A DNA stretch of 64,000 nucleotides from contig RCSZ01000019.1 in assembly GCA_014898425.1 (NCBI GenBank), positions 596,978 through 660,977 of the forward strand, read 5' to 3'. Under the pieces are notes generated by a model. That model did no database searches. It had not been told where the DNA came from and saw only the letters and a list, made by a program, of their open reading frames with translations. Below are positions 45,842 to 59,557 of the stretch, piece by piece. The first letter of the stretch is position 1; each line of letters opens with the position of its first letter. This stretch comes from Botryotinia globosa. Lineage: Eukaryota > Ascomycota > Leotiomycetes > Helotiales > Sclerotiniaceae. The position numbers were made by a program, and so were the translations under genes.

Positions 45842-48800
45842 TTTGCTTTTAATAAATATGTAGTTTAAATCTTTTAATAATAATAATAATAATAATAATA
45901 GTTTTTATTATTTATTATTTATTATTTTTGAATTAATTCGATTCATTTTAATAATTTAACTTTCGCTAATGATTTAGTTAGGCTATTGGTTAATTATTCG
46001 TTTGTAGGGATCCAGATTAAGTTGATTAATCCTTTATTTATTAATTCTCTTATTAAATAATATTTTATAGCAATATGTTTGCTTCTTTTATGAAAAACAA
46101 GATTTTTTGAAATACATATTGCTATTTTATTATTTGTATATAAAACGAATTTATTCTATTTATATTTATTTAATTTTTTTAATATTTTTTGAATATAAAT
46201 TACTTCTTTTGCGGCTAAATTAATAGCTATTAATTTAGTTTCAGTTGTATTTTGAGTTACTATAGATTGAAGTTTAGTTCTTCAATTAATAGGTTTATTA
46301 GTATATATAAATATATAGTTATTAGTTGATTTAGCCGAACTAATATCCCTTGCAAAATCTGCATCTGAATATCCTTTAATATAATTATTAATATTATAAT
46401 CTTTAATATTAATATTATCATTAATATTCTTTATATATCGAATTCCTAAATTTTTTGATTCTTTTAAATATTTAAAAATTCGTTTAACTTCTATTATATA
46501 GTTTGAACTAGGGTTTGAAACGAATCTGGTTAATTTTAATGTAGAAAAGTATATATTCTATTTAGTTCTTAGAGTTATATAAAAAGCTTTTCCTATTAAT
46601 TTTTGAGTGTATTTTATATCAAAAATATTAGCTATTTCAAAATTCTTTTCGAATTTATTTTTAGAATCTATTAGAGTGGAAATAATATTGCAATTTTTCA
46701 TTTTTAAATCAATTAGATATTTATTAATATAATCTTTTTGAGTTAATTCAAAAGAGTTATTATTAATTTTGATTTGAATGCCTAAATAATCTTTTATAAG
46801 ATCTAAATCCTTCAAATCAAGATATTTTTTAATATTTTGAATAAAATCTTTAATTAGATTTTCATTAGATCCTATTATTACAATATTATCTATATATATA
46901 TTTAATATTAATTCTAATATTTTATTAATAAAAATATATTCGTCTAATATTAATAAATTAAAATTTAATTTATATAATATATTTTTTAATATATTATATT
47001 AGATTCTAGTAGATTGCTTTAATTCATATAATACTTTATTTAATTTTAATATATTATTCTTATTATAATTTATAATTTCAGGGGGTTTAATATATAAATT
47101 TGCATCAATATCATTCTGTATAAAGACTAATATCATATCAATTTTATATATAAATCAGGATTTTGATATTACTAATGCAAATATTAATTTTCAAGTTATT
47201 TGCTTTATTACATTAGCAAATATATTTAAATAATCTATTCCATATAACTCTTCAAATCCTTTAGTAACGAATTTAGCTTTAAATTCAATAAAATCATTAG
47301 ATAAATATTTAATTTTATAAACTCATTTAGTTTTTAAGGGTTTAATGATATTATTCTTTTTGATATTTTTATTAATAATATTATTATTTTTATCTTTGAT
47401 AATATTAATAATATCCCATATATTATTATTTTCTAGAGTTTTAATTTTATAATTTATAACTTTTATCCAATTTTCTTTTTGATTTGAATTTATAGCTTTG
47501 ATATAAGTTTCAGAACTTTTTAGATTAGTTTTATTATCAATTTTAATAATAATTTTCTGACTTTTGTTTGTTTTAATATTAAATCCTAATAATAATGATT
47601 GATTTTTATCAATATTATTTATTTTTAATTTAATATTATTATTTAGATATTTGATATATACTAAATAAACTAGATTATAATAATTTAATTGAGGTTCTAT
47701 ATCTCTTATTCTTTTTGATTGTTTTAATAAGATTAACAAATTTGAATTATAAGGGATTTCGACTATAGAACACTTATTATTTGTATTTAACTCCTGATTT
47801 ATATTATTATTTTCATTATTTTCATTATGATTTTTATAATGAATATTATTTTCATTATTTATATTATGATTTTTATAATAAATATCATTATTTTTATTAT
47901 TTTTATGATTTTTATAATGATTATCATCTTCTTGAATTTCTGTTTTAAAAGGAATAAAATTATTATTAAATAGATTTTTTAATTCTATTTGTTTTAAATC
48001 AATAATATCTTTATTAATATTATTATTATTATTATTATTTTAATAATATTGAATATTCTTATAAATAATAAAATCTCTTGAGCTAATAATTTGATTTATA
48101 TCAGGAATATAAAATATTAAATTATAAGGTAATATATATAATAATAATATTCCTTTTTGTACTTTAAAATCCAGTTTATTATCTCTTTGCTCTTTATATT
48201 TATATATAAAAGCAAGAGAACCTAAGGTTTTTATATTATTTAATTCAGAATCTTTTTTATATAACTTTTTATAAGAAGAAGTTTTAATAGTTTGATTATA
48301 TATCCTATTTTTAATATATATTATACCTTGAATTAAATAAGACTATAATTTTATAGGTACTAATAATTCTTTAATTATTATTAATAATCTTTTTATTAAA
48401 TATAAATTTAATCTTTCAGCTATTCCATTTTGTAAATAGATATATGGGCTAGTATATTCCATTAAAATTCCTTTTGATTTTATAAAAAGCTTCTATTTAT
48501 TTGATTTAAATTCAAGAGTATTATTAATTCTAATAATTTTAATTTTGATATTAAATTGATTTAATATTATATTATAGAATTCTTTTAAAATTTCAAAAGC
48601 ATTAAATTTATTTTTAATTAAATATGCCCATACAAATCTAGTAGTTTAATTAATAAAAGTAATTATATATTTTTCTCCTTTAAACCCGCTTTTTATAGAT
48701 TCTAAAATATCAATATTTATTTTATTAAAAAGGTTTAAATTTATTTTTAATAAATTTTTATTGATATTTTGATGCATTTTCTCAAAAGGATAACTTTCAC

Positions 48801-51800
48801 ATACTTTTAAATCTAATTTTAATTCTTTTTTATTAAATTTAATAATTTTAATAATATATTCTTTATTTATATATCCGAGACGTTTATATTATAAATCTAA
48901 AATATTAAGATTATTATTATTTTTTCTAGTATTTAATTTATTAAATTCTTTTTTATTATTTGAATTTGTATTCGAATTAATATTTGAATCTTTTTCAGAA
49001 TTTTCTTTTTGATTTATTTCATAGATATTATATTTATTCTTATTATTAATAATATTAATAATTTTTTCAGAATTATATTTTATCAATAAATAATAATTTA
49101 TATTACAATTTAAATAGAAAGCATTTTTAATTCATTTTGCTATAGCTTTTATATTTAATATTTTATGGTTAAAATGAAATTTATCTTCAGAAGGCTTTAT
49201 ATAACTAATCCAGTCTCTTTTTGCAGTTAATTTAGTACTTATTAGAATTAACTTTAGATTAGGAATAAATTTTACATTTTTTATTAATAATGATTTATTA
49301 TTAATAATTAATAGAATATCTTTGTATCCATAAATTGAAATGGTTTCATTATTAACTATAATAACAAATTTAAATAAATTATATATTTTATAATTTATTA
49401 ATCAATTTTTATTAGGATTATAATATTCTATTACTCCTGAATCTAAAATAATAATATTATTTTTAATATTATTTTATTAATAATCTTTAATATCAATATT
49501 TTTATTAATATTTTATTAATATTAATATTTTTATTAATATTTTTCTTAAATTTATTAATATTTTTATTAATATTTTTATTAATATTTTTATTAATATTAA
49601 TATTTTTATTAATACTTTTATTAATTTTATTATTAATTTTATTAATATTATATTTTTTATTATTATTTAATAATAATATTATAATAATTGATTTATTTTC
49701 AAAGAAACTAATAATGTCTAATATATTATAATTCGGTGAATTATTATTATTATTATAATTTATATTATAATTTTCATTTAATCCATTGAATTTTAGAATA
49801 GATTCCTTAGGATTTTGATTATTATAATCCTTTTTATTATTATTTTTATTATTTTTTATCTTTTTATTGAATGACTTCTTGAATTTATTCTTTTTAATTA
49901 ATTTTCTATTAATAGTTTTATTAATTTTATATTGATTATTTTTATTATTATTAGAATAATTTTTATTGAATAATTCAGAATGCTTTTTAAAGCATTTGCT
50001 TTCTAAATGACCTTTTTTATTGCAAAAAGTGTAATTAGAAATAATATTTAAAGGTTTTATAACTTTATTTATATTATTGATTTCTAAAAAATCTTTTATT
50101 CTGATCTTTTTAGAATTTAGTTCAAAATATAGTTTATTTAGATTAATTTTAGAGTTTTTTTTTAATAATTCTTTTGATAATTCTTGAATTTTTTCTGATT
50201 TAAAAGAGTCGAAATAATTATTTAAATTTTTAAATATAATCCAAATTAATAATTGATTTTAAAAATCAATTTTAATTGATTTTAAATAATAATTAGCAAA
50301 TTCAATATAGTTTGTATATTTATCAATATTATTAAAATCATTATAATTCAAATTAATAATTTTATCAAAATATCGACTTATTAAATCTAAAAAAATCTTT
50401 CCGAATATATTATTAATTATATTCCAAAGTTTTATAGCAGATTTAATATTTTTAAATCTTTTATTTAAATCAATATTTATTATTAATCTAATAGTTGCTA
50501 GTGCTTTATTGTAACATTAATTATATTCTTTCAATTTATTATTATATTTTATTTGAATTTCTATAAATTTAAAATTTGTAGAATTCCTTTTTAAATATAT
50601 TAATATTTGAGGTTTTTCTTTAGAATTATTAATAATATATAGTATATAATTATTAATTTCTAAATATAAACTGGTTTTTTGAGTTTATTTTATATAATTA
50701 GAATGTTTTGTTAATAATTCACTATTAAAATGTATTTTTGTATTTATTTTTAATATATATCTTTATAATAAAACTATTTATTTAAAAATATATTTAAAAA
50801 TATAAATAAATTAATAATAATATACTTATATTTTATTTATTAATTTATTTAATAAGATAACTTTAAAGCAGATTTCTAAAACGTTTTTTAATAATATATT
50901 TTTAGAATTAATATTATAAATATTAAATTATTCTTTTTTATAATTTAATTTTAATACTTTTTATATTAGATTCTTTCTAATGATCTCGATTTTTATTGTA
51001 AATTCGAATTTTATTTTTCCAATAATCTTATTAATTCCCGGTGATTTTATTAATTTCCGGTGATTTTGATTTTTTATTAATATTTCGAATTTTATTTTCT
51101 TGGTAATATTATATTTGATTCGATTTATTCGAATTATATTATTTTTAAATTAGATTTTGATATATTTTTGTATTTTTTTAGAATAAAATATATTATATCT
51201 TATTTTTATTAATTTTTTATTGATTTAAAACTTTTTATTTTACTAATGAAAATGCTTTTTTAAAAATATTTTTATAATATTGTTAATGAATTAGCTTTAG
51301 ATTTTTAATTTTTAAAGTTTTTATACAAAGTTTTATTACTTTTTATAATCAATATATAATACTTTCAATATTATCAACTGATAATATAATTATTTGCCCT
51401 TATCGAATAATTGAATTATTGCCTAGCTTTTAATAAACCTTTTCAAAATATGTTTTTCAATCTCTATATTTTATTGATTATCGAAAAAAGGGGTCCAAAT
51501 TTTCGAATTACTTTTTTTTGAATATATTTTGATTGAAATTTAATTTGAGATGTGTATTTAGAATACCTCGAAACTTAAAACAGTGAATTTCGTACTCTAT
51601 TTCGAAATAAAATTGAAATTCTATAAGAATTTCATAGTTTTTTGATTTATTTAAAAAGATTTCTGAAAATATTTTATATATAATGATTATATTGTAGGTT
51701 TTTATAAATATATAATATTTTAGAATACTAAAGAGTTGATTTTTTTTTACCAATCTTTTATATATTCAGTGAAATATATTAAAAAATTGAATTTTAAGGT

Positions 51801-52505
51801 TTTATAAAACTCTAATTCGATTTTTATTCGATCTTGAAAACTTTGATTACATTTTTCTTGCTTTTCTAGCTTTTCAAAACAAAGATTATATTAGAATATA
51901 TATATTCCTTTTGTTTCAATAGGAATTTGAGAGGAATTAAACGAATTGAATAAATTAAACGAATTAAACAATTTAGAAATATTTCCTTTGTAATTTATAT
52001 ATATATCGAATCTATAAAATGAATGATAAAAGAAATTGAAATCTTTTTCTTTTTCGAGATTTTTGGTTAATAGTTTATAAGATTAATAAATGATTTCTTT
52101 TTTGTAATATTTATGAATAGAATAGATAGGATTTTGATAGTTTTCTTTTATTTCTTTATCAATTTCAAAAATTATTTGAAAAGTATTAAAGATTTCATTG
52201 TTTAGAATAAGATTTTGAAATTTTTCTATACTGTTTTCGAATATAAAATATTCAAATATTAAAATATTTTTTATATAGATGAAAATATTGAATAAAAAAA
52301 TAAAAAGAATTGATTTTGAATAATAGATTTGAACAAAATAACTATTTTTTGAAATATTTTTGAATTTTTGAATATTTGATATTGAAAAATATAATTTTTT
52401 GACCCAAAATAAACAATCTAATCTTAAATTTTATTTAAGATTTGAATTGTAATTGAATAAATAATAATAAATTATATAATTTTTAACTATATCAGGTTTA
52501 TAACC

Positions 52506-53148
52506 TATCATTGGTCACTTGTTTAGTATGGGATAAACTAAATCAAATTGGAAATAATATTAAAATAATATTATATTAGAAGCTTAGACTAATAAAATAA
52601 ATAGAATTTATTATTGAATTATATTATATTATATTATATATTCATATATATATATAAAAATAAATACTAAAAAAAGATCTGAATATAAAGATCCAAATCA
52701 TTTATTTATACTTTTTCTTATCCCCTATATATAAATAGCACAAACTTATAATATATATATAGCATATTTAAAATTTCTAATTTTGTAATCAATTTTATCA
52801 ATTTTCTTTATTGATTTATAATCAATTTTTATAATAAAAAAAAAAGAAAAATAATATTACACAAGATTGTATCTATCATTCCGTATTCGAACTAGCTCCT
52901 ACATCATATTTCAAATTTTTCAAAATAATGAATTATTATTTTGAATAAAGAACTAATAAAGGATTTCTTTTTTAATAAAAAATTCTTTATTTTATTTTTA
53001 TAATAATATTTTTTTTTATATAAAGAGAATAAAGAATATAAGAAATTTTTCTTATATTATTGAATTTTTATTATTTTATTATTATAATTAGTTCCCTTAA
53101 TATTATAATAATATTAAGTGATTTAATTAATATTTATTAAAAACAACA
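52506..53148 (-). repeat. 5' LTR of the Copia element (heavily mutated)
   Basis: 643 bp. The plus-strand left end reads TATCATTGGTCACTTG, the same as the other LTR with three transitions, and the right end is an intact TAAAAACAACA. It is followed by ATAAA (53149-53153). Nearly all differences from the 45180 copy are C-to-T or G-to-A. Confidence 0.93.
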
Positions 53149-53153
53149 ATAAA

Positions 53154-54139
53154 AAATACTAATTAGTATTTAGATATCACTTAAATAAAGTCGATTTAAT
53201 TTATTATATATAGTACTATAAAAAGCCTATATAAATAAATACTAATGAATCAAAATAATCTAGAAAATCATATGATTCGCTTAAGCACGTGATCGTACGT
53301 TCCGACAATTATATTATTAATAAAAGTTTAATTATTTTTCAAATTTTAAAACTATATATCTTAAGTTTAAAATATATAATTTCAAAATGAAAATGAATTT
53401 TTAGACTTAAAAATATCTAATCTTTTTAAAATCAATAATCCTAATTCTTTAAAAAGAATTGAAATATATAATAGAAATCAAATCGATTAGAAAGTCTTTA
53501 GAATATATATATTATTATTAGAAATAATAATAATAATGGATTTCAAAAAAGATAAATATTTAATTTAATAAAATGTTGATTTTCAAAAATATATATTTTT
53601 GAGATATATATATATAATTGAATGAAATTATTATAATAAAAAATATATTAATTAGAAAATCTATTTGTAGTATATATTAAATTTATCTTAGACTTTAAAG
53701 TCTGGATATATACATCTTCAGCACCGTGGATGGATTTCTCCTTTTTTTTTAATTTTTAGATAGGATGGATTAGTTTGTTTTATGGAATATGATTGGCATC
53801 CTGAATGGTGGAATATCATTGGGCGTTTTTAGTGACATATGAGTGGTATCAACTCTACTCATAGACCATGGATGGTCTGGTTGTGGGGGTATGGCATGAC
53901 ATGGATGGGGCTTGTTTGGGGATTGGTTGGTTGCATTGGGTAGGGTAAGTGATTCGGAGTATGGAGAAGCAAAGTGAGTATAATCTTACCGTTAAGGCAA
54001 CATCTCGGGTTCTTCTGAATGCTGGAACAGGTTAATTCTCATGGGGAAACTGCAAAACTTCGCAGTGGTCTCTTCCGAGCTGCCAGACTTCAGGCACGTT
54101 GACTCTGGACGACCAGATCCTCCAGGTCGTCGCTTATTG
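53154..54139. other. end of AT-rich block and transition to gene island
   Basis: Positions 53171-53320 resemble 42181-42350 (a shared older repeat into which the Copia element probably inserted). A CACGTG lies at 53286. GC content returns at about 53700. From about 54050 faint amidase-like sequence may extend the pseudogene listed next. No gene is otherwise visible. Confidence 0.55.
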
Positions 54140-55140
54140 TAAACTGAGCCATGGAGGAGGGATCCCATGGTCCTTGAACTCCCTTGGAAAGAGGATGAAT
54201 TTCTTAATATACGTGAAGGAATATAAGTGGCAAGGAAAAAATGGCATTTGGAATTATGATGAGTGACGGGTATGTGAACCCACAACCACCTGTACAGAGA
54301 GCCATCAAAAAGGTCGCGGACGCAATCAAGGCACTAGGTCACGAGGTACACATCTTCACTTTCAGGTGCCAAAGTTTCTGCTTAGGGTTAGGCCATTGGA
54401 TGGAACCCGCCGAGTCACTCGGCTGGTAACGATTTATTTGTTTGTGATGTCCGCCTTTTATATGGAACATAATTAATCCTGGTTTAGTTCAAAATTTGCT
54501 TTGCCGACAGTGGCAACGCTCACCACTCAGCAATTGCGATGTCCGGAGAGCCTTCAATTGAACCTATCTTCGGGTCAGAGCCGTTTCCAGAGGTAAACGC
54601 CCTCCAAATCATCGAAGCAAATATTGCAGTCAAAAATTATCGGTGGAAACATCTTGACTACTGGAACAGCACCTCGGAGCTTACCGTAACAGGGAGGCCA
54701 GTAGACGCATTTATCATGCCACTTGCACCGTTCACACCTCCAAAGATGGGGCAGTCGCGATATGTCGGGTATGAAAACCAAATCAAAGAAAAGATTGAAG
54801 TAAAGGCTGACAGTACTTCTCAAGGCTACACAACCATTATCAATGCCCTGGACTATACATCATGTGCCATTCCGGTGACAGAAGTTAAAAAAAAATTGAT
54901 TAATACCTGGTGGAATATTCCAGTCTAAATGAGGTTGACCAAGCTATTCATGATGATTGTAAGGAAACTCTCCCTTGATATTACTCCATCGTTTAAGATG
55001 AATGATCCCCTGCTAATTCTCTAGATGATCCCGAACTGTCAGATGGTGCACCCGTCGCTGTGCAAGTCGTTGGTGGGAGATTGCAGGAAGAGAATGTTCT
55101 CGCGATTGCGACAGGAATTAGTCAACAGCTCAAGAGATGA
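54140..55140 (+). pseudogene. amidase (acetamidase-type) C-terminal remnant
   Basis: Amidase-signature family enzymes hydrolyse amides; this copy keeps only the C-terminal half. Recognisable pieces in order are DPMVLELPWKEDEFLNIRE, then a frame change, AFGIMMSDGYVNPQPPVQRA and HEV, GNAHHSAIAMSGEPSIEPI, VNALQIIEANIAVKNYRWKH, TGRPVDAFIMPLAPFTPP, an intron (54769-54824), YTTIINALDYTSCAIPVT, another frame change near the A-run at 54887, and finally SDGAPVAVQVVGGRLQEENV to TGA at 55138. The catalytic Lys-Ser-Ser half is absent, with the AT-rich block in its place. There are at least two frameshifts and several stops, so no function is expected. Confidence 0.86.
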
Positions 55141-56026
55141 GACTAGGATTCTGTTCTAGTCGTAGGATAACGCGAGAAAGTTATTACTGGAATACATGAA
55201 TTGCAAGCCATGTTACATCTCGCTGCTTAAAGGAATACACCATGGACGCAATCTGTATACATAGCGTAGGATGGGGACTCATGTATTATAGCATCTGTTC
55301 TCTATCTGAAAAGTTTTGATAGAATGAAATAATGACTTATCACCTCCTTCTTTGCTACCTCTAATGCCCCTGATAGCCACAAGTACGTTGCCTCTTCTTA
55401 GCCTAGGCATAATCGGAGCAAGAAAGACATAGTGAAGACTAGCGAAGAAATATAAAAAGGGGGAAAGAAGGATAGGTATAGGGAAAGGGATGTCAGTGAG
55501 GAGAAGAGAAAGGCAGCTGTATTCGAGGTGTGAAGCCTGCTTCAAAAGTTCGATTCAATGCAGTGCAATCCAAACCGATTCTCCAATGTATTGATTTCTT
55601 GTAGCAAATAATACCTTTCAAAAACAAAAATGTCTTCCCAAACCCCTCAATGTACTTTTTTCGATTTATTTTCACACATTTTGTACCTTTGTTTCGTTGA
55701 TTCAATTGAGCTCCTCAACTTGATGTTCGCGCACTGACAATCCGTGTTTGTCTAAGTCAATGATTGTCTTGTACTTTAATAGTGGTTGACGTGCTTGTGA
55801 TGTATACGAAACAAGTCTAATGACGGTATTCGCGTGTTCCGCTTCAAAGCCAGAAAAGCGTGTCGGAGCACCGGCGGAATCGGCGGAAGGATCTGCATTA
55901 GCGCCATGGAAGAGACATCATCATAATATATAGATATCCTGCCCGTATTTTCAAAGGTTTCATATCAAACCACAAGCATTCTTCTTTTCAAGATCAGATC
56001 ATCCACCTCCCCCCTCCTCTCCAAAC
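55141..56026. other. intergenic, no feature seen
   Basis: About 890 bp between the amidase remnant and the NmrA-like gene. It should contain the promoter of the latter; a pyrimidine-rich run (56008-56022) immediately precedes the presumed start. No other gene is seen. Confidence 0.5.
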
Positions 56027-57027
56027 ATAATTACAAGCACAACGGCTCCTACAATTTTGATCGTCGGTGCAACAGGCAACACTGGCCGAAGTGTTGTGGA
56101 GACCCTTTCAGACTCAATCAACAACAACAAAACAGTTGCGGGGTATCAGATCATTGCACTCACACGAGATTCGAACAGCCTTACTTCACAAAAACTTAGC
56201 AAACTTCCAAATGTCACAATTGAAGAAAAGAATTGGGTTGATGTCAGCCCTGAGTGGTTGAAGGAACGCAATGTTGTCAAGGCATTTGTATGAGCGCTAA
56301 ACATGGTCTAAAGACTTCCACTTTGTGAAAAGGATCCTAATTCCGATTTTAGATTGCTTCCCATAATGAGCCCTCTCAGTTTGCAGGCGAATCAACATTC
56401 CACCTTGCTTTACTTAACGCTGGCGTCAAATACCTTGTGCGCATCTCCACCACAGCTGCCAATGTCCATCCCAACTTCCCAGTATACTATCCACGACAGC
56501 ATTGGGCTGTCGAAGCTCTATTGAGCTCTCCTGAGTTTGAAAATCTTCAATGGACCTCACTTCAGCCAAATGTCTTCCACAGCTTCACTCTTGGACCTGC
56601 CTTGGAGTTCATCAAGCAATATCGCAAAGACGGCAAGCGAAACACACTTCTTTTGATGCCCGATGCAGATGCACCTCTTGGATGTATTCACCCTGACGAA
56701 GTTGGTCGCTTTGCTGCTGTACTTCTGGCTCAGGAAGATCACTCTATCCACAACAAGAAGAGATACGAGCTCAACGGACCAGTGGATATCAAGGGAAAGC
56801 AGATTGTCAAGCTGGTGGAGGAACATATTGGAACGGAAGTCAAAGACTTCAAGTTCAGAGACATGTCTTTCGTTGACGCCTGGGCTGATTCCGTCAAACC
56901 GAATAAGAGTCTCATACTATCTGTTAAGGGTGCTCCTGCCCCAAGCTGGGAAGGGAAGTGCTCGACCGCAACGACGAGTAAGGAGTTCTTGGAGTTATCT
57001 CCACCAAAGATTACACCTACAATGTGA
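56027..57027 (+). CDS. NmrA-like NAD(P)-binding protein, start codon apparently lost
   Basis: Two exons (56027-56287, 56353-57027) join in phase 0 to give 311 codons. The N terminus has a Rossmann nucleotide-binding loop LIVGATGNTGRSVVETL. After the intron come IASHNEPSQFAGESTFHLAL, LVRISTTAANVHPNFPVYYP and LGCIHPDEVGRFAAVLLAQE, typical of the NmrA/azoreductase-like atypical SDR group, which includes both reductases and redox sensors. The whole body is open and well conserved in appearance. At the expected start the sequence is CAAACATAATTACAAGC: ATA stands where ATG would be ideal, and no other in-frame ATG lies upstream before a stop. Either the gene has lost its start (G-to-A) or it uses a non-AUG start or an unseen upstream exon. 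Confidence 0.8.
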
Positions 57028-57503
57028 TTGAAATCTGCTCTTGAAGAACAAACGGACGAATAGATAAAGCGGCACTATTAATAAAATGCTCATTGCGAAA
57101 CTTTTTGTAGTCCCCCTTTTTCGGACTCTTACAATTCGTAAGATCATTAACTCAATAAAAGTATGTATTTGGTTATCCAGTCTCAGTAGTTTGATTCAAA
57201 TCTTTTCTGAGAGTTTAAATTGTTATAACCCAACGCTAGTATGACCTGCTCGTTGAGAAACCACGTTATACTATCATCCATTTCAAGATTACGAAAGTGG
57301 ATTGATATTAATAGATAGGCTCTATGTAATTAAAAAATAGGCGAAGATCAACCTTTCGAAACCTGTCTCAATATCACTAATTTACTGAATTATTGATTCA
57401 ATTGAAAATAATTTTTGAAATTCGACAAGACGAGACGAAAGTTTGAGTCTTTCTTATACTCAGCAATGGAATCTCTATTATTTGACATTGGATTATGTGA
57501 ATT

Positions 57504-57722
57504 GTTAAAGTTCTTTCACATGGTGGTCAATTCCCGCGTATTATTTCGCCGGTGTAGAGACAAGCAAGTCACTCAGTCAGACCATCACCCCACCCTACCC
57601 CTATCTCACTAGATGTGGGGCTGGCCGGTGCGCACGTGATACTGATCATCCAACCCACTATCTGGGCTCTATGTCAGCGCAATAACAGGCGGGAATTGAC
57701 CACCATTTGAAAGAGCTTCAAT
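57504..57722. repeat. inverted repeat pair, possible hairpin element
   Basis: ATGGTGGTCAATTCCCGC at 57520-57537 is perfectly inverted at 57690-57707, and the match extends outward to about 34 bp with a few mismatches. The 219-bp span could be a tiny MITE. TCAATTCCCRCGTRTT followed by TTCGCYGRTGTAGAG is repeated in direct orientation at 57777-57810. Confidence 0.6.
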
Positions 57723-59551
57723 AATTACAATCTCTTCAAATTTATAATCTATTAAAAAAGCTTCTGGAAAGAGAACTCAATTCCCACGTGTTTTTTCGCT
57801 GATGTAGAGCTGGGGCTCTTTCATGACTAAGCCCAGACACTGAGCCCAAGGTAACTGGCCCTGTCGTAAAATATGTCTTGGCTCTCTTCGGATTTCTTAT
57901 AAATGGGGAAAGTACCATTGTTGGAACATCTGCTTGGAGCGAAAGGTACCACCACAATAATGACATTGAGTGTTCTCTGTTCTCCCTTCGCTGAAGCTAG
58001 CGCGCTATTGGTGCACGGACATCTGCAACGGGGTCATAGCAAGCTCCGTAGTTAGGAGAATGTCGACGGTGAGAACCGTTTAAAGATAAACCCGACAAAT
58101 TAATGGACTGATGCTGGCATAACCATTACAAGATTTTCGATATCGTTGATTGCCAGAAAGATCTTGGCGGCTCGAAAAGGCAAGTGTATGAGGGAAGTGA
58201 AGAATTGAGAAGTTCCCTTGAAGCATTGACTCGATAGGGATTTGTCCTATCTATCTTGAGGGTATACTCAGTTGTGATGTTGAGATTGAGTCACTTAACA
58301 TGAAACTCTGACATGACAATCCCCTTCGAGAACAATCTCTGGGGCGACAGCTCACTTCGCAATACCCTTGAGGTTCCAACATTCCGCATATGAGGCTGAT
58401 AAATTAGGATAGACGGGGGTCCCGGAAAAGCTTATAAATTTAAGGTTAAGTATCAAATTTAAAGATTGAACTTTAAATGTTTGACCGCATGACTTTCCAG
58501 GATTTCTCATACAGCAGGCTGGTAAATGCGCAAATATACTTTCAAAGGGTATCTATCTCGTATATTCGCTTCGCGGTACATTATATTTACTCAATTCTAA
58601 GGCATAAAGAAAACTATTTCTTGACATAATATACGTATCAATGAACCTTTTTATACTCTTATCTATGCATTGTGTATACTTAATCGTAATCGTGTGCATG
58701 TCGAACCAATCTAATTAGCTGGAAAAATATAGGAGTTGTTTAGCATGACTACCGCAATCGCGTGATAATCAATCCATAGATCAATTTATATTGTAGGAAT
58801 TTCGTCGGAGTATTTGTGCAATTTTCCTATAGTGAAAGATTTATTAGTACCTTACAAAAGCAGGTCAGGCCCCTTTTTTTAAGATGTTTAAATCACTCCA
58901 CAAGTATGACTTCAAGAAATTCACTGCAGGCTTTATTTCTCCGAACCACTAGTATTGTTAGACATTGACGAAGACTATATCATTGATAAAAGCGTCTGTA
59001 ATCTATAGTCTCATTGAAAAATTGGATTCCGAGCAATAGAAAGAGTCAAAAGTCAAATCCTTACTTGCCTACGAAGGTTGATAGCATAAGTATTGTAAAA
59101 TACACCAAAAAGCGACCGAGCTTTTCCCTATTTTTATCATTTGGACCAATCATATCATTATACTGATTGGAAATTTATATTAAAAATGGAGCTTATACGA
59201 CTTATTCCATCAACCTCCGTATGTTCCTCTAAAATTCTGATAATGCATTATCATTATGTGGGCTGTATTCGACTCGTACATTGTAGTGTGATAGGACAGA
59301 CTCAAATAAGCGAGTTAAATGCAGTTCTTCGGTTACTCTTCTGCTTGACAGGGGACAACAGATGATTATTAGCCTATCATCAGGGAACATGATCATCAGA
59401 AGTTCAATTAAAAATCTTTCGCCGCTAAATTAGGAGGGGGGGGGACATTGTGTGCAAAGTTGAGAGTTTTTGTGGATATCATAATTATACGAGCAATCTT
59501 TAGTTCAGTGTTTGCGGATTTACCCCGGAGACAATATCTTTGTGTGAAGGA

Positions 59552-59557
59552 TATATA
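59552..59557 (+). promoter_or_regulatory. TATA-like element of the 170-aa secreted protein
   Basis: TATATA lies about 175 bp upstream of the ATG at 59728, with a pyrimidine/CA-rich leader (59640-59725) between them, as in many expressed fungal secreted-protein genes. Confidence 0.45.

Larger units (their letters stand above)
45180..53148 (-). mobile_element. full-length Ty1/Copia LTR retrotransposon, RIP-inactivated
   Basis: A 7,969-bp element on the minus strand is bounded by two LTRs of 643 and 662 bp and flanked by the 5-bp duplication ATAAA on both sides. Internal order (minus strand) is gag, integrase, reverse transcriptase, RNase H, which defines Copia. Gag has a zinc knuckle YTFCNKKGHLESKC (about 49992-50033) with the first Cys changed to Tyr. 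Integrase shows LQNGIAERL (about 48413-48437) and RINNTLEF in place of the DNG motif (about 48510). Reverse transcriptase has YIDNIVIIG where YVDD is expected (about 46870) and a TAA at a conserved Trp (46999-47001). RNase H shows QNTTETKLIAINLAAKE (about 46210-46260). All these changes are G-to-A on the coding strand, the hallmark of RIP. It cannot encode working proteins. Confidence 0.94.

Noticed and set aside
46558..49086. Several minus-strand frames that might look like separate AT-rich genes
   Set aside because: They are fragments of the Copia integrase and reverse transcriptase separated by RIP-made stops, so they belong to one dead element.
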